Source: Desulfosediminicola flagellatus (GTDB lineage: Bacteria > Desulfobacterota > Desulfobulbia > Desulfobulbales > Desulfocapsaceae). From it: a DNA stretch of 64,000 nt. The position numbers and the translations under genes are program-made. Shown here piece by piece: positions 27,599 to 37,232 of this stretch. Under the pieces are notes generated by a model that did not search any database, was not told where the DNA came from, and saw nothing but the letters and a program-made list of their open reading frames with translations. The DNA is taken from assembly GCF_005116655.2 (NCBI RefSeq), contig NZ_CP050698.1:636001-700000 (forward strand), read 5' to 3'. The first letter of the stretch is position 1. Each line of letters opens with the position of its first letter.

Positions 27599-29314
27599 AT
27601 GAATGCGAAAGCTATTGAGAAAATCTGTACCGCATTACCGGGCATAGAGTGCAGGGAAGGCCTGGGATGTGTGGAGCTGACAGTGCAGCCGGAGAGTCTC
27701 GTTGATACTCTCTCGAAGCTGAAATTGTATCCTGAGTTGGATTTCGGGTTACTGGTCGATGTAACAGCCATAGATTACATGGATTATCCTGTTAAGCAGG
27801 ATTGCCGTTTCTATGTGGTGTACACGCTCCGTAACTGGAAAGAAAATATGCTCGCTCAGGTGCGTATACCTGTTGCAGACCCTGAGGTAGGTATCCCAAC
27901 CTGCAGTCATCTCTGGGATTCTGCTAATTGGGGTGAGCGCGAAGTCTACGATCAGTATGGCATCAATTTTATTGGCCATCCTGATATGCGACGGATACTT
28001 AACCACTGGCAGTTTACCGGGCATCCCCTTCGAAAAGATTACGATATTTTCAAACGCCAGATCTGTGAAGAAACCTACAGCATGGAACAGGAGATCAAAG
28101 ATCGTCTTCTGGTAAATGGTGTAGATGAATCCACGATGCAAGACATCAATACCGAGATTATGTATTTAAATCTCGGACCTTCCCATCCGGCAACACACGG
28201 TGCAATTCGAATTTTCACAGCACTGGATGGTGAGACTATTCTGGCCAATGTGAACGAAGTAGGCTACCTGCATAGAGGTTTTGAAAAGACCGCAGAAAAC
28301 AGAACCTATAACCAAGTGGTTCCACTCACTGACCGACTCAATTACTGCTCTGCAATGATGAATAACATCGCGTATATAAAAGCGGTGGAATCCTGGATGG
28401 GTATTGAAATTACTGAACGGGCTAAATTCATGCGGGTAGTTCTTTCAGAATTCTTCAGGGTTCAGGATCATCTCGTCTGTATCGCAGCAAACCTTGTCGA
28501 TATGGGTGGCTTGACCAACTATTGGTACCTCTATAACGAAAAAGAATCTTCCTACGATCTGATCAGCAAATTGACAGGTGCCCGCCTGACAAGTTCTTTC
28601 ACCCGTATCGGTGGTATGTACAGGGACTTTTATGAGGGTTGGGAAGGGGACATGGAATTACAACTCAAAGCTATTGAGAAAGGTGTTTCTGATTCCCTTG
28701 GACTTGTCTTAAAGAACAGAATTGTACATGACCGGACCCAGGGAGCATGTGTGCTTTCGGCCGAAACTGCTCTCTCATACGGCTTTACCGGCCCGTGCCT
28801 GCGCGCTAGCGGAGTGCCGTTTGATCTGAGGAAGGACAACCCCTACTACAATTATGAGGCGTTTGACTTTACCGTACCGGTAGGCAGTAATGGCGATATT
28901 TATGATCGGATCATGATCAGATTTGAAGAAATTTTCGAATCGATAAAAATAATTCGGCAGGCCATGAAGTTCATCCCCGAGGGTCCGGTTTTCATTAGTG
29001 ATCATAAGAGTGTGCTTCCTCCTAAAGAGCAGGTTTATGGCAATATTGAAGGTCTTGCCAATCACTTCAAGCTGATTTTCGACGGTGTCAAAGTACCTGC
29101 GGGTGAGTGGTATGACAGTTATGAGGCGGCTAACGGAGAGCTTGGCTTTCACTTTGTCTCAGACGGTTCAGGAAAACCATACAAGTTAAAGGTACGTCCG
29201 CCATGTTTCTACATAATGGGTGGATTCCATGAGATGGTTGAAGGCGAGATGATTGCCGATGCTGTCATCAATCTTGGGAGTATCAACATTATCGGCGGGG
29301 AGTTGGACAGATGA
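27599..29314 (+). CDS. nuoCD: Fused NADH-quinone oxidoreductase subunits C and D
   Basis: Single polypeptide of 571 aa. Residues 1 to about 165 are the NuoC (30 kDa) part, with the signature WGEREVYDQYGINFIGHPDM then RRILNHWQFTGHPLRKDY. From about 185 on is NuoD (49 kDa): LNLGPSHPATHGAIRIFTAL with the quinone-site His, EVGYLHRGFEKTAENRTY, DRLNYCSAMMNN, and the C-terminal CFYIMGGFHEMVEGEMIAD and INIIGGELDR. Fused nuoCD also occurs in Escherichia coli. The start ATG follows nuoB by 2 bases; its stop overlaps the nuoE start (ATGA). Confidence 0.96.
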   Translation: MNAKAIEKICTALPGIECREGLGCVELTVQPESLVDTLSKLKLYPELDFGLLVDVTAIDYMDYPVKQDCRFYVVYTLRNWKENMLAQVRIPVADPEVGIPTCSHLWDSANWGEREVYDQYGINFIGHPDMRRILNHWQFTGHPLRKDYDIFKRQICEETYSMEQEIKDRLLVNGVDESTMQDINTEIMYLNLGPSHPATHGAIRIFTALDGETILANVNEVGYLHRGFEKTAENRTYNQVVPLTDRLNYCSAMMNNIAYIKAVESWMGIEITERAKFMRVVLSEFFRVQDHLVCIAANLVDMGGLTNYWYLYNEKESSYDLISKLTGARLTSSFTRIGGMYRDFYEGWEGDMELQLKAIEKGVSDSLGLVLKNRIVHDRTQGACVLSAETALSYGFTGPCLRASGVPFDLRKDNPYYNYEAFDFTVPVGSNGDIYDRIMIRFEEIFESIKIIRQAMKFIPEGPVFISDHKSVLPPKEQVYGNIEGLANHFKLIFDGVKVPAGEWYDSYEAANGELGFHFVSDGSGKPYKLKVRPPCFYIMGGFHEMVEGEMIADAVINLGSINIIGGELDR

Positions 29315-29817
29315 GCGACCGATCAGATCTGATTATCACAGGAAAAGAGTTTGCCTTTGATGCTGAAAGAGATGCGGAGTTCGAGCGTCTTATAAAGCGC
29401 TACCCGACAAGGGAATCGATGATCCTTCCTGCATTGTGGCTTACTCAGGAGCAGGAAGGATGGATCAGTGTAGAGGCAATGGCATATATCGCCGATCGCA
29501 TTGGGACATTTGCCGCAAAGGTGTATGAGGCAGCTACATTTTACACAATGTTCAATCTCAAACCGATGGGGAAATATCACATAGCGGTATGTCGTACACT
29601 TTCCTGCTGGTTGAGGGAAAAACAGGAAATCGTCGACTATCTTGCTAAAGAAGTCGGAGTGGTTCCCGGGAAAATGACAGACGACGGCAAATTCAGCCTC
29701 GAAGAGGTTGAGTGTCTCGGCCATTGCGGTACTGCACCGGTTATTCAGCTTAATGGCGAGTTCCACGAGGAAATGGATGTCGATAAATTGAAAGCACTTC
29801 TGGCAACGCTGGAATAG
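29311..29817 (+). CDS. nuoE: NADH-quinone oxidoreductase subunit E ([2Fe-2S] N1a)
   Basis: Thioredoxin-like subunit of the NADH-oxidising module, 168 aa. The N1a ligands are present as C-x4-C in VCRTLSCWLREK and C-x3-C in EVECLGHCGTAPVIQLNGE. The helical N-terminal part (MILPALWLTQEQEGWISVEA) and KVYEAATFYTMFNLKPMGKY match the family. It starts in a 4-base ATGA overlap with nuoCD. Presence of NuoE, F and G shows this is a full NADH-linked complex I, not the 11-subunit truncated type. Confidence 0.96.
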   Translation: MSDRSDLIITGKEFAFDAERDAEFERLIKRYPTRESMILPALWLTQEQEGWISVEAMAYIADRIGTFAAKVYEAATFYTMFNLKPMGKYHIAVCRTLSCWLREKQEIVDYLAKEVGVVPGKMTDDGKFSLEEVECLGHCGTAPVIQLNGEFHEEMDVDKLKALLATLE

Positions 29818-29830
29818 GAGGCGTGAGGAA

Positions 29831-31111
29831 ATGGAAGTAAAAATTCTCAGCGAAAAATTTGATATCGAAAACGCCCACCTCCTGGAAGTTGCTAAAGAGC
29901 ATGGTGCGTATTCGACGCTGGACAAAGTATTCTCCATGACACCTACAGACGTGATTGAAGAGGTTAAGAAGTCTGGTCTGCGTGGACGTGGCGGTGCTGG
30001 TTTTCCGGCTGGTGTAAAATGGAGTTTTCTCCCTAAAGGCCTTGATAAACCAACCTATCTTGCCGTTAACTCAGATGAATCTGAACCAGCGACATTTAAA
30101 GATAGATACGTACTGGTTAAAGATCCGCATATGCTGATTGAAGGAATCATCATCTGCTGCTGGGCCATTGACTGTCACGATGTCTATATCTACATCCGTG
30201 GTGAGTATACTTCACAGGTTAAGGCGTTACAGGCCGCAATCGACGAGGCGTATAAAGCCGGGTATCTGGGTGACAAGGCCGCTGGTCAGGATTTCCGCAT
30301 TGATGTCACTGTTCATCGTGGAGCAGGCGCCTATGTCTGTGGTGAGGAGACTGCCTTACTCGAATCAATTGAGGGTAAAAAAGGTCAGCCTCGTTCCAAG
30401 CCACCGTTTCCCGCTGTTGAAGGACTCTACGGTTGCCCGACCATCATTAATAACGTTCAAACCATCGCTTCTCTGCCTTTCATCATGAAAAACGGGGCAG
30501 ACGCCTATACCGCACACGGGACTGAAAAGAGCCCTGGAACTCATCTTTTTGGTATTTCAGGTCATGTTGAGAAGCCGGGAATGTACGAGTTACCACTGGG
30601 CCTGCCATTGATGGAAGTCATAGAGCAGGTTGCAGGCGGTGTCTGGAAAGGCCGAGGACTTAAAGGTGTAATCCCTGGTGGAAGTTCAACACCTGTATTG
30701 ACCCCGGAAGAAGCAAAGACCGTGACACTTGATTACGAGTCTATGGCTGCCCACGGAACCATGTTTGGTTCCGGTGGAATCGTGGTACTCGATGAAACTG
30801 TTGATGCGGTAAAGCTCGTAGATAATCTTATCGACTTTTATCATCACGAGTCGTGCGGGCAATGTACACCATGCCGTGAAGGTCTCGGCTGGATGAAAAA
30901 AATTACCAAAAAGCTGCTCGCAGGCAAAGGAACACTGGAAGATATCGATCTGCTCCGCGAGCTGTGCGATAACATCGAAATGAAAACCGTCTGCGTACTC
31001 TCGGCTGCCTGTACTATGCCGGTGCGTAGTTATCTTGACAAGTTCCGGCATGAGTTTGAGGCATATGCCATTGACAACGTTTCTGCAGATGTCGCGCTGG
31101 AACGGAATTAG
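29831..31111 (+). CDS. nuoF: NADH-quinone oxidoreductase subunit F (FMN, NADH site)
   Basis: Flavoprotein subunit of complex I, 426 aa. The FMN/NADH-binding region is visible as GLRGRGGAGFPAGVKWSF near residue 52, AVNSDESEPATFKDR, and YVCGEETALLESIEGKKGQ; the N3 [4Fe-4S] cluster ligands are ESCGQCTPCREGLGWMK and, later, the Cys of CVLSAACTMPVRSYLD. Length is normal. AGGAGG stands 10 bases before the ATG. The C-terminus lacks the extra ferredoxin or thioredoxin domains seen in bifurcating hydrogenase homologues, supporting the Nuo assignment. Confidence 0.96.
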   Translation: MEVKILSEKFDIENAHLLEVAKEHGAYSTLDKVFSMTPTDVIEEVKKSGLRGRGGAGFPAGVKWSFLPKGLDKPTYLAVNSDESEPATFKDRYVLVKDPHMLIEGIIICCWAIDCHDVYIYIRGEYTSQVKALQAAIDEAYKAGYLGDKAAGQDFRIDVTVHRGAGAYVCGEETALLESIEGKKGQPRSKPPFPAVEGLYGCPTIINNVQTIASLPFIMKNGADAYTAHGTEKSPGTHLFGISGHVEKPGMYELPLGLPLMEVIEQVAGGVWKGRGLKGVIPGGSSTPVLTPEEAKTVTLDYESMAAHGTMFGSGGIVVLDETVDAVKLVDNLIDFYHHESCGQCTPCREGLGWMKKITKKLLAGKGTLEDIDLLRELCDNIEMKTVCVLSAACTMPVRSYLDKFRHEFEAYAIDNVSADVALERN

Positions 31112-31119
31112 GGGTGATC

Positions 31120-32682
31120 ATGGCTGAAATGGTAAAACTGTTTGTGAACGGCGAGGAGGTAGAAGTCGAGGAGGGTAAAAACCTCATCGATGCTATCGGT
31201 GCAGTTGGTATCGAAATTCCTCACCTCTGCTATCATCCTGCCCTTGGCGCGGACGGCAATTGCCGAATGTGTCTGGTTGGGATAGAGGAAGGACGGCCCC
31301 CAGTGGTGCCGGCATGTAAAACTCCTGCCAGGGAAGGTATGCGGGTTCAGCTGGATACTGACGTAATTAAAAAAATCCAACGCGATATCATGGAGTTTGA
31401 GCTGATAAATCACCCTACTGACTGTCCGATATGTGATCAGGCCGGTGAGTGTAAGCTCCAGGATTATTACATGGAAGTTGATCTGCAGGACAGCAGGATG
31501 CGTGTTCCGCAGGTGCAGAAAAGCAAAAATCTTGACTTTGGTTGCGGGGTTGTACACGACCAGGAACGCTGCGTTCTTTGTGGACGTTGCGTCAGGTTTA
31601 CCCGGCAGATTACCAAAACCGGTGAACTTGGCATCGTCAATCGTACCGATACAGCACGGGTAAACATCTTCCCAGGGCGTCCATTAAATAACAGATACGC
31701 ATTGAATATTGTCGATATCTGTCCGGTCGGTGCCATGACCAGTAAGGATTTCCGCTTTAAACAGCGGGTCTGGTTCCTGAAAAAAGATAAAGGCATTTGT
31801 CACGGTTGTGCCAAAGGGTGCAATATCTTTATCGATCATAACCGTGAGAAATATAAGGATGATATCATCTACAGATTCAGGGCTCGTCAGAATGATCTGG
31901 TCAATGGTTACTTCATATGTGATCAAGGTCGAATGAGCTACAAACTGGAAAATGAGAATCGATTGACTGTAACACGTATAGATGGAGCTGAAGCTGATTT
32001 CGCGGACGGTGTCCAGAGAATTCAGCAGCAACTCAGTATGGCACAAAAGCCGTTGTTGCTTGTCTCTCCAAACTCTACTCTTGAACAGCAGTGGTCAGTT
32101 AAGCGGATTGCAACCCTTTTCGGAGCAACATGCTCTGGTTATAGCGATGCCTATATCAAAGAGGGTGACGGTGACGATTATCTCATCAGTGACGATAAGT
32201 CAGCGAATCGAAAAGGCCTTCAACTTCTTGAAATCGATAGTGATAAAGAATCATTTGAAAAAGCTCTGAAGGGATGTGATCTGCTGGTGAGCTTTGATAA
32301 TGACCTCTTCATGTTCGACAAAAACAGTGAATTCAAAGCGCTGGTTGAATCTAAGAAACTGCTGTCTATATCCAGTCATGATAATGCAATGACCAAGGCG
32401 AGTCTTGTTGCTCTGCCAGTGTTATCCTACTCAGAGTATGACGGAACAATTGTCAATGAAGACGGTGTACTGCAAACGTTCCGCAAGGCTGTTCGGAAAA
32501 ACGAGGAAGCAGTCGATATACTCGAAGTAACCCGAATGCTTGGTGGCGCAGTTCGCGATAAAGAGCAGGCCTGGCCGGGCATGAGAACCACAGTAAATGT
32601 TCTGGCTGATATTCAATCTGATCAGATCCCTGCAGAGGGGTTGCAACTTCCAGAAAGCGAGGAGGCCCATGTCAGCGCTTGA
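31120..32682 (+). CDS. nuoG: NADH-quinone oxidoreductase subunit G, short form
   Basis: Iron-sulfur subunit of complex I, 520 aa, against about 900 in E. coli. The N-terminal electron-carrying part is complete: [2Fe-2S] ligands in HLCYHPALGADGNCRMCLVG and PACKTPA; His-Cys3 cluster in HPTDCPICDQAGECKLQDYY; [4Fe-4S] in QERCVLCGRCVRF with VDICPVGAMT; and a further four-Cys motif CHGCAKGCNIF. The molybdopterin-fold region that follows is much reduced, about 270 residues, so the C-terminal domain is missing. ATG at 31120 preferred over the GTG at 31114. The gene overlaps nuoH. Confidence 0.93.
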   Translation: MAEMVKLFVNGEEVEVEEGKNLIDAIGAVGIEIPHLCYHPALGADGNCRMCLVGIEEGRPPVVPACKTPAREGMRVQLDTDVIKKIQRDIMEFELINHPTDCPICDQAGECKLQDYYMEVDLQDSRMRVPQVQKSKNLDFGCGVVHDQERCVLCGRCVRFTRQITKTGELGIVNRTDTARVNIFPGRPLNNRYALNIVDICPVGAMTSKDFRFKQRVWFLKKDKGICHGCAKGCNIFIDHNREKYKDDIIYRFRARQNDLVNGYFICDQGRMSYKLENENRLTVTRIDGAEADFADGVQRIQQQLSMAQKPLLLVSPNSTLEQQWSVKRIATLFGATCSGYSDAYIKEGDGDDYLISDDKSANRKGLQLLEIDSDKESFEKALKGCDLLVSFDNDLFMFDKNSEFKALVESKKLLSISSHDNAMTKASLVALPVLSYSEYDGTIVNEDGVLQTFRKAVRKNEEAVDILEVTRMLGGAVRDKEQAWPGMRTTVNVLADIQSDQIPAEGLQLPESEEAHVSA

Positions 32683-33955
32683 TTTTCTACTAGTCATTGT
32701 ACGTATTGCCTTCGGGGTTTTCGTTCCACTCAGCTTTGTGGCAGTACTGGTGTGGATGGAACGTCGTGGAGCAGGATACTTCCAGGATCGATCCGGCCCT
32801 AACCGTTGTCATGTGATGGGGTTCAGGGCAGGTGGTCTGATTCAGAATATCGCTGATGCAGTAAAACTGATATTCAAGGAAGACATCGTTCCGGGACATA
32901 TAACACATAAATTCTACTTTATACTGGCGCCGACGCTGGTGTTTATCACCGCTATCCTCTCCTTTGCAGTTGTGCCGTTTGCTGACACACTGATTCTGGG
33001 CGAGAACAGCTATGTCATGCAGGGGATTCCTACAGATGTCGGTATCCTCTGGTTCCTTGCTGTAGTCGGTTTCGGCGTGTACGGAATCATCCTTGCCGGT
33101 TGGTCATCTCATAACAAGTACGGTGTGCTGGGTGGTCTTCGCGCTGCAGCGCAGGTTATTAGTTATGAAATCCCGATGGGCTTGGCGATTGTATCTCTGT
33201 TAACCATTTACTCGACAGTAAATCTCAGCGAGATGGCACAATATCAGGGACAGCTACTCTTCGGATTCATCCCGATGTGGGGTGTGTTCCTGCAACCTCT
33301 CGGGGTTATCATTTTCATCGTGGCTGCCTTTGCCGAGACTAACCGGACACCCTTTGACCTTGCAGAAGGTGAGAGTGAGATTGTTGCTGGTTTCCATGTT
33401 GAGTACAGTTCCATGAAGTTTGCTCTCTTCTTCATGGGAGAATATGTAGCGATGTTTGTCTCCTCAGCCCTGATCGTAACGCTCTACTTCGGTAGCTACC
33501 AGATTCCATGGTTCAGCACCGAGACACTTGCTAATAACGCTAAACCTGTTGTTATTTTTCTGATGCTGGCTATCCCTGCAGCCGCCTATCTGTTCAACAA
33601 CTGGATGAAGAAGAATAACCGCAGCCATTATAACCGGCCAAACGATCCACGAATTCGTGAGACTCAGGTTTACTCGGCGGTTCTCTGGAGCATTGTTGTG
33701 TTCCTTGAGGTCATCTTTATCGGGTTTCTGATTTTCTCCACGGGTGGAGCAGGAGCACGAATTCTTGTAGCTCTGCTGCAGATTAGTTGTTTCCTGTTCA
33801 AGACATTTCTGATGTGTTTCGTCTATGTCTGGGTTCGATGGACATTACCCCGGTTCCGTTATGATCAGTTGCAGAAACTCGGTTGGCAGAAGCTCCTGCC
33901 GCTGGCTCTGCTGAATATTTTCATTACCAGCGCAGTTGTTGTGTCTCTGGCTTAA
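32669..33955 (+). CDS. nuoH: NADH-quinone oxidoreductase subunit H
   Basis: Membrane subunit joining the peripheral arm to the pumps and forming part of the quinone cavity, 428 aa with eight or more TM segments. Motifs: VWMERRGAGYFQDRSGPNRC in the first loop, ADAVKLIFKEDIVP, AAAQVISYEIPMGLAIVSLL, and AETNRTPFDLAEGESEIVAGFHVEYS with the acidic cluster near the quinone site. Chosen start MSALDFLL at 32669 has GCGAGGAGG upstream and overlaps the nuoG end by 14 bases; a longer frame upstream is not protein-like. Somewhat longer than E. coli NuoH (325 aa) at the C-terminus. Confidence 0.95.
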   Translation: MSALDFLLVIVRIAFGVFVPLSFVAVLVWMERRGAGYFQDRSGPNRCHVMGFRAGGLIQNIADAVKLIFKEDIVPGHITHKFYFILAPTLVFITAILSFAVVPFADTLILGENSYVMQGIPTDVGILWFLAVVGFGVYGIILAGWSSHNKYGVLGGLRAAAQVISYEIPMGLAIVSLLTIYSTVNLSEMAQYQGQLLFGFIPMWGVFLQPLGVIIFIVAAFAETNRTPFDLAEGESEIVAGFHVEYSSMKFALFFMGEYVAMFVSSALIVTLYFGSYQIPWFSTETLANNAKPVVIFLMLAIPAAAYLFNNWMKKNNRSHYNRPNDPRIRETQVYSAVLWSIVVFLEVIFIGFLIFSTGGAGARILVALLQISCFLFKTFLMCFVYVWVRWTLPRFRYDQLQKLGWQKLLPLALLNIFITSAVVVSLA

Positions 33956-33966
33956 GGGGAACTGTA

Positions 33967-34491
33967 ATGAGCATAAAAGTTAAAACAATTGAGCGAAAAG
34001 GCGCGACGTTTCTCGAGCAGCTATATCTGGTCGAGATTGCCAAGGGAATGATAGTAACTCTTGGTCACTTCGTACGAAATGTACTGGATAATTCGCGTCT
34101 CTATGTTCGGCATTATCCTGAAGTTAAACCTGAGATATCTCCTCGCTGGCGCGGACGTCACCGACTGACAACACACGAGGATGGAACCGTTAAATGTGTC
34201 GCATGCTATATGTGTCAGACTAACTGTCCATCAAACTGCATAATGATTGAGGCCGGAGAACGTACAGATGGCAGGACTGAAAAACTGCCTGTCCGGTTTG
34301 ATATTGATCTGCTGGAATGCATCTACTGCGGCTACTGTGTTGAGGCCTGTCCAATGGACGCAATACGCATGGATACAGGGATCTTTTCAGTGACCAGTTA
34401 TAACAGAGAATCGATGATGATAGGTCTTGATGAACTGCTAACAACTCCTGGTGGTTTTACAGAAGAAGACTACAAGAAGGGAGGGTGCTGA
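33967..34491 (+). CDS. nuoI: NADH-quinone oxidoreductase subunit I (two [4Fe-4S])
   Basis: Ferredoxin-like subunit, 174 aa, with clusters N6a and N6b bound by CVACYMCQTNCPSNC and CIYCGYCVEACPMDAIRMD, the standard C-x2-C-x2-C-x3-C pairs. RWRGRHRLTTHEDGTVKC before the first motif is characteristic. Start MSIKVKTIERKG at 33967 lies 11 bases after nuoH with AGGGGA upstream; the longer frame starts inside nuoH and is not used. It relays electrons from NuoG to NuoB. Confidence 0.95.
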   Translation: MSIKVKTIERKGATFLEQLYLVEIAKGMIVTLGHFVRNVLDNSRLYVRHYPEVKPEISPRWRGRHRLTTHEDGTVKCVACYMCQTNCPSNCIMIEAGERTDGRTEKLPVRFDIDLLECIYCGYCVEACPMDAIRMDTGIFSVTSYNRESMMIGLDELLTTPGGFTEEDYKKGGC

Positions 34492-34495
34492 TATC

Positions 34496-35005
34496 ATGGT
34501 TTCCACAATACTCTTTTCCGCTTTTTCAGTACTTGCTGTAGCGGGTGCTGCAGGGCTTGTACTGCTCAGGCATCCTATGAACGGGGCAATGAGTTTCATC
34601 ATTACCCTGATCTCGCTTGCAGGATTGTATGCGTTGCTCTCGGCAAAGCTGATATTTGCAATTCAGCTCATTGTCTATGCCGGTGCGATTATGTCCCTGA
34701 TCCTCTTTATCATCATGTTCCTGAACATCGGTGAAAAAGATCTTCCTGATGAGTCAAGTCGCTGGTTTTACTTTGCAGGTGGTGCGGTAGTAATCGCTCC
34801 GATGGCGATATTTCTGCTCAAGGTTGTCAATAAACTGCCAGGTGTCGAGGCGACAATAGTCGGCAACGGTTTTGGTAGTACGAAAGAAGTGGGTAAGCTC
34901 CTGTTTAGAGAATGGCTGCTTCCATTTGAAATTGTATCAATTCTCCTGCTGGTGGCACTTGTTGGTGCCGTTGTTCTGGCAGGTAAGAGGGAGGGCGGAG
35001 CGTGA
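34496..35005 (+). CDS. nuoJ: NADH-quinone oxidoreductase subunit J
   Basis: Membrane subunit of complex I, 169 aa with five TM segments. The conserved third helix region appears as [27 protein letters not shown] split over about residues 45-75, with the Tyr-Ala-Gly-Ala turn that forms the pi-bulge helix in complex I. Start at 34496 is used since the upstream frame lies inside nuoI; GGGAGGG precedes it. Its stop overlaps the GTG start of nuoK. Confidence 0.94.
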   Translation: MVSTILFSAFSVLAVAGAAGLVLLRHPMNGAMSFIITLISLAGLYALLSAKLIFAIQLIVYAGAIMSLILFIIMFLNIGEKDLPDESSRWFYFAGGAVVIAPMAIFLLKVVNKLPGVEATIVGNGFGSTKEVGKLLFREWLLPFEIVSILLLVALVGAVVLAGKREGGA

Positions 35006-35298
35006 TTGTAAATTATCTTTCATTAAGCGTCATACTCTTTTGCCTCGGGCTACTTGGAGTTATTTCCCGTCGCAACGTGTTCACCGTGTTCATGTCTATT
35101 GAGCTGATGCTCAACGCAGCGAACCTGACATTTGTTGCGTTGGCCCGACTTCACGAAAGTATGGACGGACATGTACTGGCCCTGATGGTGATGGCTGTTG
35201 CCGCGGCTGAAGCAGCGCTGGCACTGGCGGTCGTAATTCTTTTGCATAAGCATAAAGGCAACCTGGATACCAACGTATTCAGCCTGTTGAGAGGGTGA
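35002..35298 (+). CDS. nuoK: NADH-quinone oxidoreductase subunit K
   Basis: Small antiporter-like (MrpC-type) membrane subunit of 98 aa with three TM segments. [20 protein letters not shown] carries the conserved Glu of the second helix, and [20 protein letters not shown] the second conserved Glu on the third, both implicated in proton transfer. It starts with GTG within the nuoJ stop (GTGA overlap), preceded by GAGGGCGGA. Normal length. Confidence 0.95.
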   Translation: MIVNYLSLSVILFCLGLLGVISRRNVFTVFMSIELMLNAANLTFVALARLHESMDGHVLALMVMAVAAAEAALALAVVILLHKHKGNLDTNVFSLLRG

Positions 35299-35302
35299 AA
35301 CG

Positions 35303-37222
35303 ATGGAACACAATGTGACATTTCTCGGAATGATCCCCTTGTTGCCACTGTTTGGGGCAATAATCCTCGGACTGATGCATTTAATGAAATGCAAGGGTGT
35401 CAGTTTTTCTGAAAAAACGTATGGAATTATCGCCTGTGTGGGACCCGGCCTAGCAACACTTATGGCCTTAAAGGTCTATTTTAATCTTCGGGGACTGCCT
35501 GAAGAAGCACGGTTTCTTGTACATGACGCATTTACATGGATGCAGGTTGGTGAACTGAAAATAACCATGGGCTTCTTTGCTGATCCACTCAGCTCGCTCA
35601 TGCTGCTTTTCGTCACCTTCATTGGTACACTGATTCATATCTATTCAATAGCGTACATGTCAGAAGATGAGAATTACGGAAAATTCTTCTGCTACCTGAA
35701 TCTGTTTCTTGGTTCCATGTTAATACTGGTACTTGGTAACGGACCTGTCGTAATGTTTGTTGGCTGGGAAGGTGTGGGGCTCTGTTCATATCTGCTTATC
35801 AGCTATTACTCAACCGATACGAACAATGTTATTGCAGGCAATAAAGCATTCATTGTTAACCGAATTGGTGACCTCGGCTTTGTACTTGGTATGTCATTTC
35901 TTTTCTGGGCCATCGGTTCAGGAGGATTTGATTATATGTCACTTCGGGAGAATGCACATCAGCTGACTCCTGCTATAGGATTGACTGTCTGTCTGCTGCT
36001 CTTTGTTGGAGCCACAGGCAAATCTGCCCAGATTCCGCTCTATGTCTGGTTGCCTGACGCCATGGCCGGCCCTACACCTGTTTCCGCCCTGATCCATGCG
36101 GCAACAATGGTAACTGCCGGTGTCTATATGGTAGCCCGTTTCAGCTTCCTCTATATTGAGGTTCCGCTTGCAGGTTCGATCATTGCCTGGACCGGTATCC
36201 TAACGGCGCTTCTGGCAGCAATTTTTGGTTGTTTTCAACGTGATATTAAAAAGATACTTGCTTACTCAACTGTGAGTCAGCTTGGCTATATGTTTGCCGG
36301 TGTTGGTGTTGCAGCATATTCAGCCGGTATTTTTCATGTTTTCACTCACGCATTCTTCAAAGCACTGCTCTTTCTCGGTGCCGGTTCAGTTATCTACGCT
36401 ATGCACCACGAGCAGGATATCTGGAAGATGGGTGGTTTGAAAGATAAGTTACCTGTCACCTATAAGACTATGTTGATTGGTGCGCTGGCACTTGCAGGCT
36501 GTCCGTTATTCTCAGGGTTTTTCAGTAAGGATGAAATTCTCTTTATGGCACTGGCAACAGGTCATTGGGGAATCTGGTTAGTCGGCCTTCTGGTTGCAGT
36601 GATGACCGCTTACTACACCTTCAGAATGTTTTTTATTGTCTTTCATGGCAAGCCACGTGATCAGCATGCTTACGATGAAGCCCATGAGCCACCAAAGGTT
36701 ATGACTGTACCGCTCATTATTCTTGCAGTTGGCGCGCTGTTTGCCGGTTACCTGAATGTACCGTCAATTCTTGGTGGCGATCTGGAAGTGTCTCACTGGC
36801 TGGCTCCTAGTCTCTCCGAGCATCATCCACATGTGAGCGCATGGGTAGCAGTGTTTGCTGTGCTTGCAAGTATTCTTGCTTTCGCCGGCGGTATCTATAT
36901 CGCCTGGAAGAAATTTGGTGTCGAGGATGCCGAAGAGCCGATTTACACAGGTCTTAAGAATTTTGCTTATAACAAGTTCTTTGTAGATGAGCTGTATCAC
37001 TACCTGCTGGTTGTTCCATATAAGTTTTTTGGAAAAACCATCTGGAAGCAGATCGAACCCTTTGTAACGGATGGCCCGGTTAAAGCGATTGTCTGGCTGT
37101 ACGGAGCATTGGCTAACGCTTTCAAAGTCGTACAGGCAGGGTATGTACGGGTGTATGCGATATACATGGTAATAGGGCTCAGTATCCTGAGTATTATGAT
37201 CTCCCGTTCACTGAATCTGTAA
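35303..37222 (+). CDS. nuoL: NADH-quinone oxidoreductase subunit L
   Basis: Largest proton-pumping subunit of complex I, 639 aa, about 16 TM segments. Motifs: NGPVVMFVGWEGVGLCSYLL with the conserved Glu, LPDAMAGPTPVSALIHAATM with the broken helix, KKILAYSTVSQLGYMFAGVG, and FSKDEILFMA. The C-terminal extension (residues about 515-639) includes the lateral amphipathic helix region and final TM segment typical of NuoL rather than MrpA. It lies 4 bases after nuoK and 10 before nuoM. Confidence 0.96.
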   Translation: MEHNVTFLGMIPLLPLFGAIILGLMHLMKCKGVSFSEKTYGIIACVGPGLATLMALKVYFNLRGLPEEARFLVHDAFTWMQVGELKITMGFFADPLSSLMLLFVTFIGTLIHIYSIAYMSEDENYGKFFCYLNLFLGSMLILVLGNGPVVMFVGWEGVGLCSYLLISYYSTDTNNVIAGNKAFIVNRIGDLGFVLGMSFLFWAIGSGGFDYMSLRENAHQLTPAIGLTVCLLLFVGATGKSAQIPLYVWLPDAMAGPTPVSALIHAATMVTAGVYMVARFSFLYIEVPLAGSIIAWTGILTALLAAIFGCFQRDIKKILAYSTVSQLGYMFAGVGVAAYSAGIFHVFTHAFFKALLFLGAGSVIYAMHHEQDIWKMGGLKDKLPVTYKTMLIGALALAGCPLFSGFFSKDEILFMALATGHWGIWLVGLLVAVMTAYYTFRMFFIVFHGKPRDQHAYDEAHEPPKVMTVPLIILAVGALFAGYLNVPSILGGDLEVSHWLAPSLSEHHPHVSAWVAVFAVLASILAFAGGIYIAWKKFGVEDAEEPIYTGLKNFAYNKFFVDELYHYLLVVPYKFFGKTIWKQIEPFVTDGPVKAIVWLYGALANAFKVVQAGYVRVYAIYMVIGLSILSIMISRSLNL

Positions 37223-37232
37223 AGGTGGAATA